A stretch of 64,000 nt of DNA from DAITAZ01 sp036824045 (GCA_036824045.1 DAITAZ010000020.1:1-64000); one strand, 5' to 3'; counted from the stretch's first letter, positions 53,710 through 63,055 are shown. A program made the numbers and translations. The notes: generated by a model not told the origin, from the letters alone.

Positions 53710-53903
53710 GATGGCAGGAGGGGGCGCAAGCGCGCCCCGCGGCAAGGAGGCGCAATTATCCCGGAAAACGCCGCGGATCGCCGCATTCGCCGCCTTTCGG
53801 AGCCCGGCCCAATGACCCCGCTTTTTCGCTGGCGCGGCTTGCGCTCAGGCCACCGCTGGCCTAGCCTCAAAACATAATGCCGACTCAACGCGAGGAGACC
53901 ACC

Positions 53904-54980
53904 ATGTGCCACCGATCCGCCCGCCACGCTTTCCGTTGCATCCTGCCCCCCCACGTGCTGCGCTCCATCGTCGAGAAGGGGAGCCCGGAACAGCGCGAGT
54001 TGGCCTCCCGTGCCCTTGGGCTGGATTCCACCATGCGTTTCATGCGTGCCACCACGGCGGCGGATGTTCGTCCCCGGAGCACTGAAAATGCCCTGGCGCT
54101 GCAGGAGGACGGGCACAAGCAGCGCACCATCGTCGATGCGGGGGGCAAGGAGAGTACGGCGGGGAAAGTGGTCCGCGGCGAAGGCGATGCGCCGGTGGAG
54201 GATGTGGCCGCCAATGAGGCCTACGATGGCTTGGGGGCCACTTTCGATTTCTTCTGGGAGGTCTTCCGCCGCGACTCCATCGACGACCAGGGGCTGCCCA
54301 TGCGGGGCGTCGTGCATTTTGGCAAGGCCTACGACAATGCGTTCTGGGATGGCAGCCAGATGGTGTTTGGCGACGGGGATGGCAAGCTCTTCAATCGCTT
54401 TACCGCCTGTGTCGACGTGATTGGCCACGAACTGGCCCACGGGGTGACGGAAGACGAGGCGGCCTTGCGCTACTCCGGCCAGCCCGGCGCGCTCAATGAG
54501 TCCGTTTCCGACGTCTTCGGCGTACTGGTCAAGCAGTATCTGCTCAAGCAGACCGCGGATCAGGCGGACTGGCTGGTGGGGCAGGGGCTTTTCACCCCGG
54601 CGGTGAAAGGCGTGGCCTTGCGCTCGATGAAGGCTCCGGGCACCGCTTTTGACGACCCGGTGCTGGGGAAGGACCCTCAACCGGCACACATGAAAAACTT
54701 CGTCCGCACCTACGACGACAACGGCGGCGTGCACATCAATTCCGGCATTCCCAACCGGGCCTTCTACCTGGCGGCCGAGCGGCTGGGTGGCCACGCCTGG
54801 GACAAGGCAGGGCGCATCTGGTACGAGACCCTGCGGGATTCCCGATTGAGCAAAACCGCCACATTCCGCGCCTTCGCCAAGCTCACGGTGCAGGTGGCGG
54901 GGCGGCTCTACGGCACCGGCAAGGCAGAGGCCAAGGCCGTTGCCGCTTCGTGGAAGGACGTGGGAGTGGCGACGACGTGA
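53904..54980 (+). CDS. M4 family metalloprotease, protealysin-like
   Basis: A 358-residue thermolysin-fold zinc protease. VDVIGHELAHGVTEDEAA carries the HExxH zinc site and GALNESVSDVFGVLV the third ligand Glu. GGVHINSGIPNRAFYLAAE contains the catalytic-region His. The N-terminus has no Sec signal but a short propeptide with ILPPHVLRSIVEKG, as in protealysins, which are made as cytoplasmic precursors. ATG 53904 has CGAGGAGA upstream. It overlaps the emfourin-like gene as GTGA, as in known protealysin operons. Confidence 0.92.
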   Translation: MCHRSARHAFRCILPPHVLRSIVEKGSPEQRELASRALGLDSTMRFMRATTAADVRPRSTENALALQEDGHKQRTIVDAGGKESTAGKVVRGEGDAPVEDVAANEAYDGLGATFDFFWEVFRRDSIDDQGLPMRGVVHFGKAYDNAFWDGSQMVFGDGDGKLFNRFTACVDVIGHELAHGVTEDEAALRYSGQPGALNESVSDVFGVLVKQYLLKQTADQADWLVGQGLFTPAVKGVALRSMKAPGTAFDDPVLGKDPQPAHMKNFVRTYDDNGGVHINSGIPNRAFYLAAERLGGHAWDKAGRIWYETLRDSRLSKTATFRAFAKLTVQVAGRLYGTGKAEAKAVAASWKDVGVATT

Positions 54981-55282
54981 GTGCGCCGCTACGGGTGATC
55001 TACAAGCGCTCGGGCGGGCTGGCCCACTTTCCGGGACTGGCGGCGGGGCGGGAGGTGGCCCCGGCTCTGCTTGGCGACGAGGGGTGTGCCGCGCTGCTTG
55101 GCCTGGCCGCCGCGTCCGGGCCTGCGGGCGGCCGCGGCGCCGGCTACCCCGACGCCCTGTGCGAGTGGGTGGTGGTTGAGGCGGCGGGCAGCCGCCGGGA
55201 GTATCGGGCCGAGGACTTTCGCTCGGCCGGGCTGGAGGCGCTATGGGAGCGCATTCGCGAGGCGGCGCTGCAGGCGGGCTGA
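54977..55282 (+). CDS. Emfourin-like protealysin inhibitor
   Basis: A 101-residue protein starting SAPLRVIYKRSGGLAHFPGL. Known protealysin operons encode emfourin, a small inhibitor of the M4 protease, directly after the protease gene; size, position and the early beta-strand with SGG fit. The start GTG 54977 overlaps the protease stop as GTGA. The rest (DALCEWVVVEAAGSRREY) is poorly conserved in my memory, so the name rests mainly on context. It may keep the cytoplasmic protease in check. Confidence 0.78.
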   Translation: MSAPLRVIYKRSGGLAHFPGLAAGREVAPALLGDEGCAALLGLAAASGPAGGRGAGYPDALCEWVVVEAAGSRREYRAEDFRSAGLEALWERIREAALQAG

Positions 55283-55297
55283 CGCCCGGCCGGCGCG

Positions 55298-56209
55298 TTA
55301 TTCCACCCGCAGCGGGAAGAGGCTGGCCTCGTGGCTGCCCGCGGGCAGCGGCTCGCTGTCGAAGAGGATGTCGCCATCCGGGTCAGGGGTGCCTGTCGCG
55401 CGCAGATCGGTGAAGTTGTACAGCTCCCGGTCGGCCAGGTGGGAACGCACCACGTTCTGCATGGCGCGGAACATGTTCTCCATCCGCCCCGGGTGGCGCT
55501 TTTCCCATTGCTGCAACATCTCCTTCACCACTTGCCGCTGAAGGTTGGGCTGGGAGCCGCAAAGGTTGCAGGGGATGATCGGAAACTCGCGCCACCGGGC
55601 GTAGGCTTCCAGGTCATGTTCCGGGACGTAGGCCAGCGGGCGGATGACGATGTGGCGGCCATCGTCGGAGATCAGTTTCGGTGGCATGCCCTTCATCTTG
55701 CCGCCGTAGAACATGTTCAGGAACAGCGTCTGCAGCATGTCGTCCCGGTGGTGGCCCAGGGCAATCTTGGTGCAGCCCAGTTCGCTGGCCACCCGGTAGA
55801 TGATGCCCCGGCGCAGGCGCGAGCACAGGCTGCAGGTCGTCTTGCCTTCGGGCACCAGACGCTTGACGATGGAGTAGGTGTCCTGCTCCTCGATGTGGAA
55901 CGCCACGCCGCGGCTGGCCAGGTAGTCCGGCAGCACGTTTTCGGGGAAGCCCGGCTGTTTCTGGTCCAGATTGAAGGCGACGATGTCGAAGTGGATCGGC
56001 GCTTTTTCCCGCAGGGCGAGCAGGATGTCCAACAGGGCGTAGCTATCCTTGCCGCCGGACAGGCAGACCATCACCTTGTCGCCGGCCTCGATCATGTTGT
56101 AGTCGGCAATGGCCGAGCCAACAAGCCGGCGCAGGCGTTTGGCCAGCTTGTTGGCCTCGAAACGGGCCTTCTCTTCCCGCTGCGAGCGGGGCTGGGTGGC
56201 AGTGTCCAT
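55298..56209 (-). CDS. ttcA: tRNA 2-thiocytidine(32) synthetase
   Basis: A PP-loop enzyme with an iron-sulfur cluster that thiolates C32 of some tRNAs. The 303-residue protein has MVCLSGGKDSYALLDILLAL (PP-loop), TTCSLCSRLRRGIIYRVASE with the first Cys pair, GHHRDDMLQTLFLNMFYGGK and FPIIPCNLCGSQPNLQRQVV with the second Cys pair. ATG 56209 starts MDTATQPRSQREEKARFEAN. It follows the DUF2863 gene by five bases. Confidence 0.95.
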   Translation of the reverse strand: MDTATQPRSQREEKARFEANKLAKRLRRLVGSAIADYNMIEAGDKVMVCLSGGKDSYALLDILLALREKAPIHFDIVAFNLDQKQPGFPENVLPDYLASRGVAFHIEEQDTYSIVKRLVPEGKTTCSLCSRLRRGIIYRVASELGCTKIALGHHRDDMLQTLFLNMFYGGKMKGMPPKLISDDGRHIVIRPLAYVPEHDLEAYARWREFPIIPCNLCGSQPNLQRQVVKEMLQQWEKRHPGRMENMFRAMQNVVRSHLADRELYNFTDLRATGTPDPDGDILFDSEPLPAGSHEASLFPLRVE

Positions 56210-56214
56210 GCGGC

Positions 56215-57387
56215 TCAGTGCAATTGGGGAGGGCGGTCTTCGCTCTCTTCGGGTAGTTCGGCGTGGACCACCTCGCCTTCCGGGTCCGGGTAGAGCGGCG
56301 CACCGCAATCCTCGCAGAACTCCATCGGGAAGCGGGCATCCAGGACGCGGATGTCGCGCACGCCCACTTCGTTCAGGACGCTCTCGATCTGGGGGATGGT
56401 GTCCGTGTTTTCGTCCTCCGCCTCCAGCAGCGGCCACACCACGCCGTGCAGCACGTCCGAATGACCACGCCGGGTGAAGGCCACGCGGTATTCCTCCAGC
56501 CGGGTGTCGTAGCAGCCGGCAATGACTGCCCGCAAGTCGCCCGGTTCCAGCTCCAGGGTGAGCTGCAGGAAGGCCACGGTGGCCTTGATGGAATAGGGCC
56601 GGGCGAAGCGGTCGGCGGCGCGGCAGGCGGAAAAGTAGGCGTCGGGCAGCAGGATCTCGTGGGCGCAGCCGGTGAGCATGGGCTGCAGGCTGGGGCCACC
56701 TTGTTCGCGCCACTGGGCCAGCGCCTGATCCCGGTTGCCGTCTTCCTCCTGCCAGCGGAAGAGGGGGGCACCCCGGGGCACGACGGCAACCCCCACCAGG
56801 TAACGGGTGTCCGCGAGAAAAGCGTTCGTGCTCGGCAGGTTGCCCGCTTCGACGGCCAGATGGCGGCCTGCGACGGCAGCCGAAACCAGCTCGGACGCCA
56901 GCGCGTAAGTGGGCACATAACCGCGGGGGAGCTGGTCCGGGCCGAAGAGGAAATTCGCCAGCGCCAGCCGGACATCCTTGGCCAGCACGTGGGCGGAAAG
57001 CTGGACCGCCAGCGCAGCAAGCGTGCTGTCGCCAATGGCGCCGGTGGGAATGGCGAAGCGGGACCAGGCCAGCACCGGCGCCGCGATGAGCACGAAATCG
57101 CAATCCGTCTCGTCCACTTGGACGGTGCCCGATTCTGTGCGGGCTTCCACCACGTCTGCCAACTCTTCGTAGGCGCGCCCCTCGTCCTTGTACAGCAGAT
57201 CGAGCGCGGCGGTGAGGGAGTCTTCGTTTCCGGCTCGCAGCAGGCGGTCCACCTGTGCCGCGAGGCGAACTTCCCAATAGGCGTCCTCCACGCGGCTGCC
57301 GGACCGGCTCAGGCCCGTGGCGAGCCAGGTCAGTTGTTCGGCGCCTCGAGCAGCCCGGCTCCGAGAGCCGAAATGAGTGCGTTTCAT
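56215..57387 (-). CDS. DUF2863 family protein
   Basis: A 390-residue protein of unknown function, found mainly in betaproteobacteria. It starts MKRTHFGSRSRAARGAEQLT and continues SRVEDAYWEVRLAAQVDRLL. Later segments are FVLIAAPVLAWSRFAIPTGA, GCAHEILLPDAYFSACRAAD and, near the end, FCEDCGAPLYPDPEGEVVHA with a CxxC pair that could bind metal. There is no signal peptide or membrane helix. It precedes ttcA on the same strand and is divergent from an EamA exporter. Confidence 0.8.
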   Translation of the reverse strand: MKRTHFGSRSRAARGAEQLTWLATGLSRSGSRVEDAYWEVRLAAQVDRLLRAGNEDSLTAALDLLYKDEGRAYEELADVVEARTESGTVQVDETDCDFVLIAAPVLAWSRFAIPTGAIGDSTLAALAVQLSAHVLAKDVRLALANFLFGPDQLPRGYVPTYALASELVSAAVAGRHLAVEAGNLPSTNAFLADTRYLVGVAVVPRGAPLFRWQEEDGNRDQALAQWREQGGPSLQPMLTGCAHEILLPDAYFSACRAADRFARPYSIKATVAFLQLTLELEPGDLRAVIAGCYDTRLEEYRVAFTRRGHSDVLHGVVWPLLEAEDENTDTIPQIESVLNEVGVRDIRVLDARFPMEFCEDCGAPLYPDPEGEVVHAELPEESEDRPPQLH

Positions 57388-57477
57388 GGTTAGGACCAAT
57401 GATGGGATAACCCTTAATTGTACCAACTCAGTGCATTTGCCGGCAAAATCACAGGTTTTGTCAGGTTCAGCGCCCAC

Positions 57478-58407
57478 ATGGTTTCACAACCCGTCGCGCC
57501 TCCCCGGCCGGATCGCCGCCAACTGCTGGGCGGCATCCTGGCGATCGCGGCCTCGGCGGCCAGTTTTGGCGCCATGCCTATCTTTGCTCGCCACGCCTAT
57601 GCCCATGGGGTGGATACCTCCGTTCTGCTGTCCTGGCGTTTTCTGATTGCCGCCATTGTGCTGGCGCTGGTTGTGTTCGCCCGGGGGAGCGCCTGGCCGC
57701 GAGGCCGGCAGCTTGCAGGCCTGATGGCCATGGGGGGGGCCGGCTATGTCGGGCAGGCCTACTGCTATTTCTCGGCGCTGCACCATGCGGAGCCCGGGCT
57801 CGTTGCCATTCTTTTGTACCTTTACCCGTTCTTTGTGGCGGTCCTGGCGAGTCGCGTGCTGCGCCAGCCGTTGGGGCTGCCCCGCTGGCTCATGCTGGGT
57901 GTGGCGCTCACCGGCGCCGTGCTGACCATCGGTGGTGGCCGGGGGGACCATCTGGGGGTGATGCTGGGTGTGGGAGCGGCGGTGATCTATGCCCTCTACA
58001 TCATTGCCGGTGCGCGGCTCACCCAGGGCGTGGACGCGGTGGCGGCCAGCGCGGTGGTGTGCGGCTCGGCAGCCTTCGTCTACTGGGGGGTGCTGGGTGT
58101 GCGCGTGCTTTCTGGCGAGCAACTGGCGATGCCGGGGGACGCGGTTGCGTGGGGGAATGTGGTGGCCATTGCGGTGTTGTCCACCGCGGTGGCCGTGCTG
58201 GGTTTCTTCTACGGGATGCGGATGGTGGGGCCGACGGCTGCTTCGATGCTCTCCACCGTCGAGCCGCTGTTCACCATGGTGCTGGCATGGGCCATGCTGG
58301 GCGAGGCGGTGACGGCCATTGCGGCGCTGGGGGCCGCCCTCACGCTGGCCGCTGTCCTGGCGCTGGCGTGGTGGGAGGGGCGGCGCCTGCCCGGCGCCCG
58401 GGCCTGA
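57478..58407 (+). CDS. EamA/DMT family transporter
   Basis: A 309-residue inner-membrane permease with ten predicted helices and two EamA repeats (about 17-145 and 160-298). Typical features are FGAMPIFARHAYAHGVDTSV, GLVAILLYLYPFFVAVLASR at the end of the first repeat and AASMLSTVEPLFTMVLAWAM at the end of the second. DMT proteins export small metabolites such as amino acids; the substrate is unknown. ATG 57478 is chosen ahead of the first helix. It is convergent to the Crp/Fnr gene ten bases away. Confidence 0.9.
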   Translation: MVSQPVAPPRPDRRQLLGGILAIAASAASFGAMPIFARHAYAHGVDTSVLLSWRFLIAAIVLALVVFARGSAWPRGRQLAGLMAMGGAGYVGQAYCYFSALHHAEPGLVAILLYLYPFFVAVLASRVLRQPLGLPRWLMLGVALTGAVLTIGGGRGDHLGVMLGVGAAVIYALYIIAGARLTQGVDAVAASAVVCGSAAFVYWGVLGVRVLSGEQLAMPGDAVAWGNVVAIAVLSTAVAVLGFFYGMRMVGPTAASMLSTVEPLFTMVLAWAMLGEAVTAIAALGAALTLAAVLALAWWEGRRLPGARA

Positions 58408-58421
58408 CGGGGAGGCGTCAG
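58404..58421. repeat. Short hairpin over the EamA and dnr stop codons
   Basis: CTGACG and CGTCAG pair around six bases and include both convergent stop codons. It is too short for a strong terminator; no other terminator is visible in this ten-base gap. Confidence 0.4.
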
Positions 58422-59116
58422 AAAAGGTCGAAGCTGCGTAGCCGTTCCGGGTCCGGGATGTGGATGTTGCGGCTTTCCACCTTGATCAGTCCCTGCTCAA
58501 TCAACTCGTGCAGGATGCGCGAGAAGTGCTCCTGCGTCACATTCAGCCGGGAGGCAATGACCCCCTTGTTGGCTGGCAGGTGTACCGTCACCTTCTCGCC
58601 CGCTTCGTGCTCGAACTCCGAGGCGGCCTGGAGCAGATAGCCGATCACGCGCTGGCGGCCGCTGCGCAACGAGTAGGATTCCACATCCCGGATGAGCTGG
58701 TGCAGCCGCATGGAGAGTCCCGCCAGCATCTTGTGACAGAAGTGGGGCTGGGCCTCCAACTCCTCGAAGATGGCTTGCTTGGGCACCATGAGCAGGGTGG
58801 TGTCCATCAGCGCCTGGGCGAACAGCGGGTAAGGCTGGTCCATGAACATCAGGGCCTCGCCAAAGGTCTGGCCGGGGCCGAGGATCTCCACCACTTTTTC
58901 GGAGCCATCCGGCGAGCCGAAGGCCAGCTTGACCTGGCCGGCGACAATGAGATGGAAACCGTGGCAGGGGTCCCCCTTGTGGAAAAGGAACTCGCCCTTG
59001 GTGTGAAACACCTCCCGGGTGGCGCCGGCGATGTTGGCCAGTTCGTCCTCGGGCAGCTCGTTGAACAAGGCGATCCTGGATAGCCAGGCTTGGATGTTGA
59101 TTCCCAGTGCAGGCAA
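58418..59116 (-). CDS. Crp/Fnr-family regulator, Dnr-like
   Basis: A 232-residue regulator with a cyclic-nucleotide-binding-like sensor domain (about 10-125) and a winged HTH (about 160-225). The recognition helix NVTQEHFSRILHEL has the E-x-x-S-R pattern used to read TTGAT half sites. There is no N-terminal Cys cluster as in FNR, so it is of the Dnr/Nnr type that senses NO in denitrifiers. TTG 59116 is chosen because AAGGAGAG precedes it with good spacing; ATG 59218 would overlap norD. Its place after norD supports control of nitric oxide reductase, which is inferred. Confidence 0.82.
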   Translation of the reverse strand: MPALGINIQAWLSRIALFNELPEDELANIAGATREVFHTKGEFLFHKGDPCHGFHLIVAGQVKLAFGSPDGSEKVVEILGPGQTFGEALMFMDQPYPLFAQALMDTTLLMVPKQAIFEELEAQPHFCHKMLAGLSMRLHQLIRDVESYSLRSGRQRVIGYLLQAASEFEHEAGEKVTVHLPANKGVIASRLNVTQEHFSRILHELIEQGLIKVESRNIHIPDPERLRSFDLF

Positions 59117-59214
59117 GCGACTCTCCTTATCCGGTCTGGTGCTCTGATGGGCACGGATTGTAGACCCTCGTTCGGCGGTTGTGCTTCCGCTGTGGCGGCT
59201 TCGTGGCGCTTTAG

Positions 59215-61089
59215 TCATGCTTGCGTGAGTTGGGCGTAGAGCTGGGGGAGTCGCCGGGGCAGTTCCTCGGGACGTCGGACCACGGTGAAGCCGGCAGGCC
59301 CGAAGAGATGGGGCAGATAGCTTTCCGCTTCCCGGTCGATGGTGACGCAGAAGGGGCGCAAGCCTTGGTCGCGCGCTTCGATCAGCGCCATCCGCGTGTC
59401 TTCAATGGCGTAGCGGCCCTCGTAGTGGTCCATGTCGTTGGGCTTGCCGTCGGTGAGCACCAGCAGCAGGCGCAGCTTGTTGGCTTGCTCGGACAGTATC
59501 TTGGTGGCAAAGCGCACCGCCGCGCCCATCCGGGTGTAGTAGCCGGGCTTGATGCCCACGATGCGGCCGCGGGCAGCGTCGTCGTAGCGCTGGTCGAAAT
59601 CCTTGATGGCGTGAAAGCGAACGTGTCCGCGCTTGAGGGAGGAGAAGCCGTAGAGCCCGAAGCGGTCTCCGGTGGCGGCGAGCGCCTCGGCGAAGAGCAT
59701 GAGGGAGTCGCGGATCACATCCACCACACGCTGTTCGTTGGAGATCCAGGAATCGGTGGATAAAGAGAGATCCGCCAGCACCAGACACGCCATGTCCCGC
59801 TCCTGCCGGACCTGGGCAAGGTAGGCGCCGCTGTCCAGGCCGCTCAGGCCGGCCTTGCGGTCAGCCACGTTGCGCACGCAGGCGTCCACGTCCAGTTCCG
59901 ACCCGTCCGGCTGGTTTTTCAGCCAGCGGCGGCCTGGCTGGAGGGCGGAGAACTGGGCGCGGAGCCGCCGGGCAGTGGCGCGTAGCGGATCGGGGATGGC
60001 GCAGGGCGGGGCGTCCCGGGCGGTCATGGGCTGGATGCGGCAGTAGTCCGGACGGAGCTGGCGACGGCGGAAATCCCATTCCGGAACGAGTATGCCGGGG
60101 CCAATGGGCAGATCGTCCGCTGCGGCCGAGGGCAGATCCAGATCGAAGCGCACCCGCGAGGCTGGGTTGTCGCCGCCCCGGGTGAGGGTGAGGTGATCCA
60201 TGTCTGCCGCGGCGCGGCCGGGGTCGCTTTCCGGATCGTCGTCCGTGGCGCGGTTGACCCGCACGTACTCGGCCCAGGTGAGCAGGCTTTCGGCGCGGAA
60301 GGGCAGAATGATGGGGGATTCCCGCTCTGGCAGATCGGTGCGTTCAGCCTTGTGGCGCTTGCGGCCTGCGCCGGGTTTGGCGGGGTCGGCGCCGGCACCG
60401 CTGTTTGGCTCCTGGGGCTCGGTCCCGCTGGCGAGGGCCGCGGAGAGCGCACTGATGCTGGGATAGAGCCAGAGCAGGACAGGCTGCGCGGGGCGGCGGG
60501 CGGGGGGCAGTCCGGTGGCGCTGCCCGGTGTGTGCAGCGCCATGCGGATGGCTCGTTCCTGGGCGGCCTCGTCGGCGGGGAGGCGGGCCGGGTCGGGGCG
60601 CAGGGCGAGGGTGGCGTCCACCAGGCTGCGGTATCGGGACTCCAGCCCCGGGAAACGGGCAAGGGTTGCCAGGGTGGCCGCCTGATTCCGTCGCAGCCAG
60701 GCGTCAGCCGAGGTCTGGCCGTCCGAACCGGCCATGGCGGTGTCACCCAGCGCGGCGGCACTGGCCACCAGCCAGAAGTAGAGATCCCGGTTCAGCGACC
60801 GGGTGGGGAGGCAAGCCAGTTGTTCGGGCAGGCTGAGGGTTTCGTCGTCCCGGCTGGCAAAGGGGGTCTTCTCGCCACTTCCCGCCACGCGTTGGAGCCA
60901 GGTGCGGCGCGCGCCATGGCGGGTATCCGCGGCAGCGGCCAGCTTGAGGCCCGGGTCGCCGCCCAGGGCGCGAAAGACCACTGCTGCGGTGCGCTCCACC
61001 TCCTGCAGGCGTACGGCCGCTTCCGGATAGGAGCGGTCCGCCGCGCGGGTGATGAAACGGTGCCAGAGGCCGCCTACGAATTCTTCCAT
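59215..61089 (-). CDS. norD: Nitric oxide reductase activation protein NorD
   Basis: Works with the AAA+ ATPase NorQ to insert or activate the metal centre of respiratory NO reductase (NorBC). The 624-residue protein has a poorly conserved N-terminal half and a C-terminal von Willebrand A domain (about 440-620). The metal-ion site is DLSLSTDSWI, followed by GIKPGYYTRMGAAVRFATK and LLLVLTDGKPNDMDHYEGRY. ATG 61089 is the first Met. It is separated from norQ by three small genes, and norB/norC must lie further right, outside the window. Confidence 0.92.
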   Translation of the reverse strand: MEEFVGGLWHRFITRAADRSYPEAAVRLQEVERTAAVVFRALGGDPGLKLAAAADTRHGARRTWLQRVAGSGEKTPFASRDDETLSLPEQLACLPTRSLNRDLYFWLVASAAALGDTAMAGSDGQTSADAWLRRNQAATLATLARFPGLESRYRSLVDATLALRPDPARLPADEAAQERAIRMALHTPGSATGLPPARRPAQPVLLWLYPSISALSAALASGTEPQEPNSGAGADPAKPGAGRKRHKAERTDLPERESPIILPFRAESLLTWAEYVRVNRATDDDPESDPGRAAADMDHLTLTRGGDNPASRVRFDLDLPSAAADDLPIGPGILVPEWDFRRRQLRPDYCRIQPMTARDAPPCAIPDPLRATARRLRAQFSALQPGRRWLKNQPDGSELDVDACVRNVADRKAGLSGLDSGAYLAQVRQERDMACLVLADLSLSTDSWISNEQRVVDVIRDSLMLFAEALAATGDRFGLYGFSSLKRGHVRFHAIKDFDQRYDDAARGRIVGIKPGYYTRMGAAVRFATKILSEQANKLRLLLVLTDGKPNDMDHYEGRYAIEDTRMALIEARDQGLRPFCVTIDREAESYLPHLFGPAGFTVVRRPEELPRRLPQLYAQLTQA

Positions 61090-61167
61090 TGCTGACTGCC
61101 TTGCCGGGGCTCATGAACGGTGCGGGCTATGGTCAGCGAGCGGGGGCCGTGTGTTCCTTGCCAAAAA

Positions 61168-62004
61168 TCAATTCGGGCGGGATGGGGTGGGCGGGGCCCG
61201 CTGGAGCAACTGGTCGAACACCTGGGCCATTTCGTCGTCGGGAATGTCATGCACGGCTGCTTCGGCGATCGGATCAGCGCCGTTTTGCCAGGCCGGCTCT
61301 GCTTGCTCGTCTCCCAGCGCCAGGACCAGGGCGTGGTTGAGCTCGTAACTCCCCCATTGCAGCCCATGGTCGCGGAGCGCGCATTGCAGCGCGTTCTGCA
61401 CCAGGCTACGCACCAGCCGGTGTGGTTCCGAGTAAGGGATGCTGCCTGCCCGCCCGAGGCTGGCCGCGGCGCACTGTGTGCGGTCATGGCAGGCCAGGCC
61501 CCGGCACGCCAGCGGGCGCACCGGATAGATGGCACAAGCCCCTTGATGGATGAAGGGGCATAGCCGGCGCAGGCCGGCCCGCTTGGCTTCACTCATGCCG
61601 CGGGTGATGCTGTCTGCCTGGCGCAGGGCCTGCTCGAGCGCTGCGCCAAGTTCTGGCCGGGCCTGCCGGAGTTGGCGCAGGTACCAGGCGATCAGCAGGA
61701 TTTCCGGTGCCGTGGCGCTCACCCGCAGCATGCAGCAACTGCAGCAGCCCCGGCTGCAGTCGATGGGCGGTTGTCCTTCGCTCTGCACGGCCACATTGCC
61801 TTCGAAGCTGGAGAAGGCCTGGCTCAGCAGGGCGCGCACCAGATCACCACGCTGGCAATGCTGCCTCAGGGTCTGGTCAAAGGCCTGGTGCTGGGCGAGG
61901 AAGAAGTCGCGGGTGCCTCCGGGTGCGTGCATGACCGGTCGCTGAGTGGGGGAAAGCGGAGGATGCTCATCGCGGGCAGCTCGCGCCGGTTTGACCAGCG
62001 TCAA
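61168..62004 (-). CDS. YkgJ family cysteine-cluster protein
   Basis: A protein of about 278 residues with the YkgJ metal-binding pattern. Cys groups are DCSRGCCSCCML (near 110-121), LCPFIHQGACAIYPVRPLAC and RGLACHDRTQC. YkgJ proteins may bind zinc or an iron-sulfur cluster; none has a firm function. Its place between the polyferredoxin gene and norD suggests a role in NO reductase assembly or electron supply, which is inferred. The start could be later (ATG for MHAPGGTRDFF). Confidence 0.8.
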   Translation of the reverse strand: MTLVKPARAARDEHPPLSPTQRPVMHAPGGTRDFFLAQHQAFDQTLRQHCQRGDLVRALLSQAFSSFEGNVAVQSEGQPPIDCSRGCCSCCMLRVSATAPEILLIAWYLRQLRQARPELGAALEQALRQADSITRGMSEAKRAGLRRLCPFIHQGACAIYPVRPLACRGLACHDRTQCAAASLGRAGSIPYSEPHRLVRSLVQNALQCALRDHGLQWGSYELNHALVLALGDEQAEPAWQNGADPIAEAAVHDIPDDEMAQVFDQLLQRAPPTPSRPN

Positions 62005-62029
62005 CAGCCCTGCGCGGGGAGCGAGGAAG

Positions 62030-63055
62030 TCAGTCCCGGTGCCCGGTCAGGCTGACGCTTGCTTCCTGCCGCCGGGCAGCATCTCCTTCCACCCAGGTCA
62101 GCAGCGGGCCGGTGGGGCTGGCCCGCTTGACCGTGGCGCAGGCATCCACGCACTGCCGGCACTGGGTACAGGTGAACATCTTGCGTTTGATGCTGCGGGG
62201 CTTGAGGCGCATGGGGCAGGCATGCTCGCAATCCGCCCGGCAATCGGCGCATTCGGCCGCCCGGTTCCGCGCAAAGCCGACCACCAGGGCGCGGCGGTTG
62301 CCCATCCAGGCAAGACTCTGGAATAGCCCGACAGCGCAGGCAAAGCGGCAGAACAGGTGCCGGGCGAACAGGAATTCGACCGTCAGCACCAGGGTGCCGA
62401 TGCCGATGAAGAGCCCTTGGTTACGTGTGGGTGTGCCGGCCCAGAGGTTGCCATAGACCTCGGCGGGCGGGAGCAGGTAGGTGAGCAGCACCACCGCCCA
62501 GACAAAGGCAAAGGCGATTGCTGCCGGTACCACTGCCAGCCACCAGCGGGCGTCGTAGGTGAGGGGCGTGCCGTCCGGCTCGAAGGGGGGAACGGCTTTG
62601 CGGTCCCAGACGCTGGGCTTGCCGTTGGCACGGCGCATGAGCCGGTTGATGCGTTCCACCACCGAAAAATGGGGGCACAGCCAGCCGCAGTAGAGCCGGC
62701 CCCAGCGCCATGCGGCCCAGATGAACACCCCCGCGCCCGCGAAGATGGGGAGAAAGAGCTTGAGCAGCACGTTGGACGCTGCTTCCAGCGCACCGATTTC
62801 GCCGCGGGAGAAAGCGTCCAGCCCCAGCTTCCAGGGGAAGGTGAGCAGCCAGGCGTGGCCCGAGTTCAGGTCGTACCGGAACAGGTCGAGCACCGGGGCG
62901 AGGATGAACAGCAGGAAAAAGCCGGCCTGAAACCCAAGGCGGGTGCGCTGGATGGCCTGCCCCCGCGCATGGGCGGCGGGGGCAGGGTGGATGGGAATGA
63001 TCCGTCCCGGGCGGCCGTTTCCCGAGGCGCGCAGCGAACCGGGTGAATCAGCCAC
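62030..63055 (-). CDS. NapH/NosR-like polyferredoxin membrane protein
   Basis: A 341-residue inner-membrane iron-sulfur protein. Four to five helices are predicted (for example LGFQAGFFLLFILAPVLDLF). The Cys motifs CGWLCPH and CRFACAVG lie at helix ends as in NapH and NosR. The C-terminal cytoplasmic part has CADCRADCEHACPM and CTQCRQCVDACA, enough for two [4Fe-4S] clusters. It may pass electrons from quinol to a nor-linked acceptor. GTG 63055 is chosen because it overlaps the upstream stop; a start further upstream, at 63127, would lie inside the previous gene. Confidence 0.85.
   Translation of the reverse strand: MADSPGSLRASGNGRPGRIIPIHPAPAAHARGQAIQRTRLGFQAGFFLLFILAPVLDLFRYDLNSGHAWLLTFPWKLGLDAFSRGEIGALEAASNVLLKLFLPIFAGAGVFIWAAWRWGRLYCGWLCPHFSVVERINRLMRRANGKPSVWDRKAVPPFEPDGTPLTYDARWWLAVVPAAIAFAFVWAVVLLTYLLPPAEVYGNLWAGTPTRNQGLFIGIGTLVLTVEFLFARHLFCRFACAVGLFQSLAWMGNRRALVVGFARNRAAECADCRADCEHACPMRLKPRSIKRKMFTCTQCRQCVDACATVKRASPTGPLLTWVEGDAARRQEASVSLTGHRD

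Noticed and set aside
55298..57277. Apparent 659-residue protein ending in TtcA
   Set aside because: The first 355 residues are an out-of-frame reading of the DUF2863 gene; TtcA has its own ATG at 56209.
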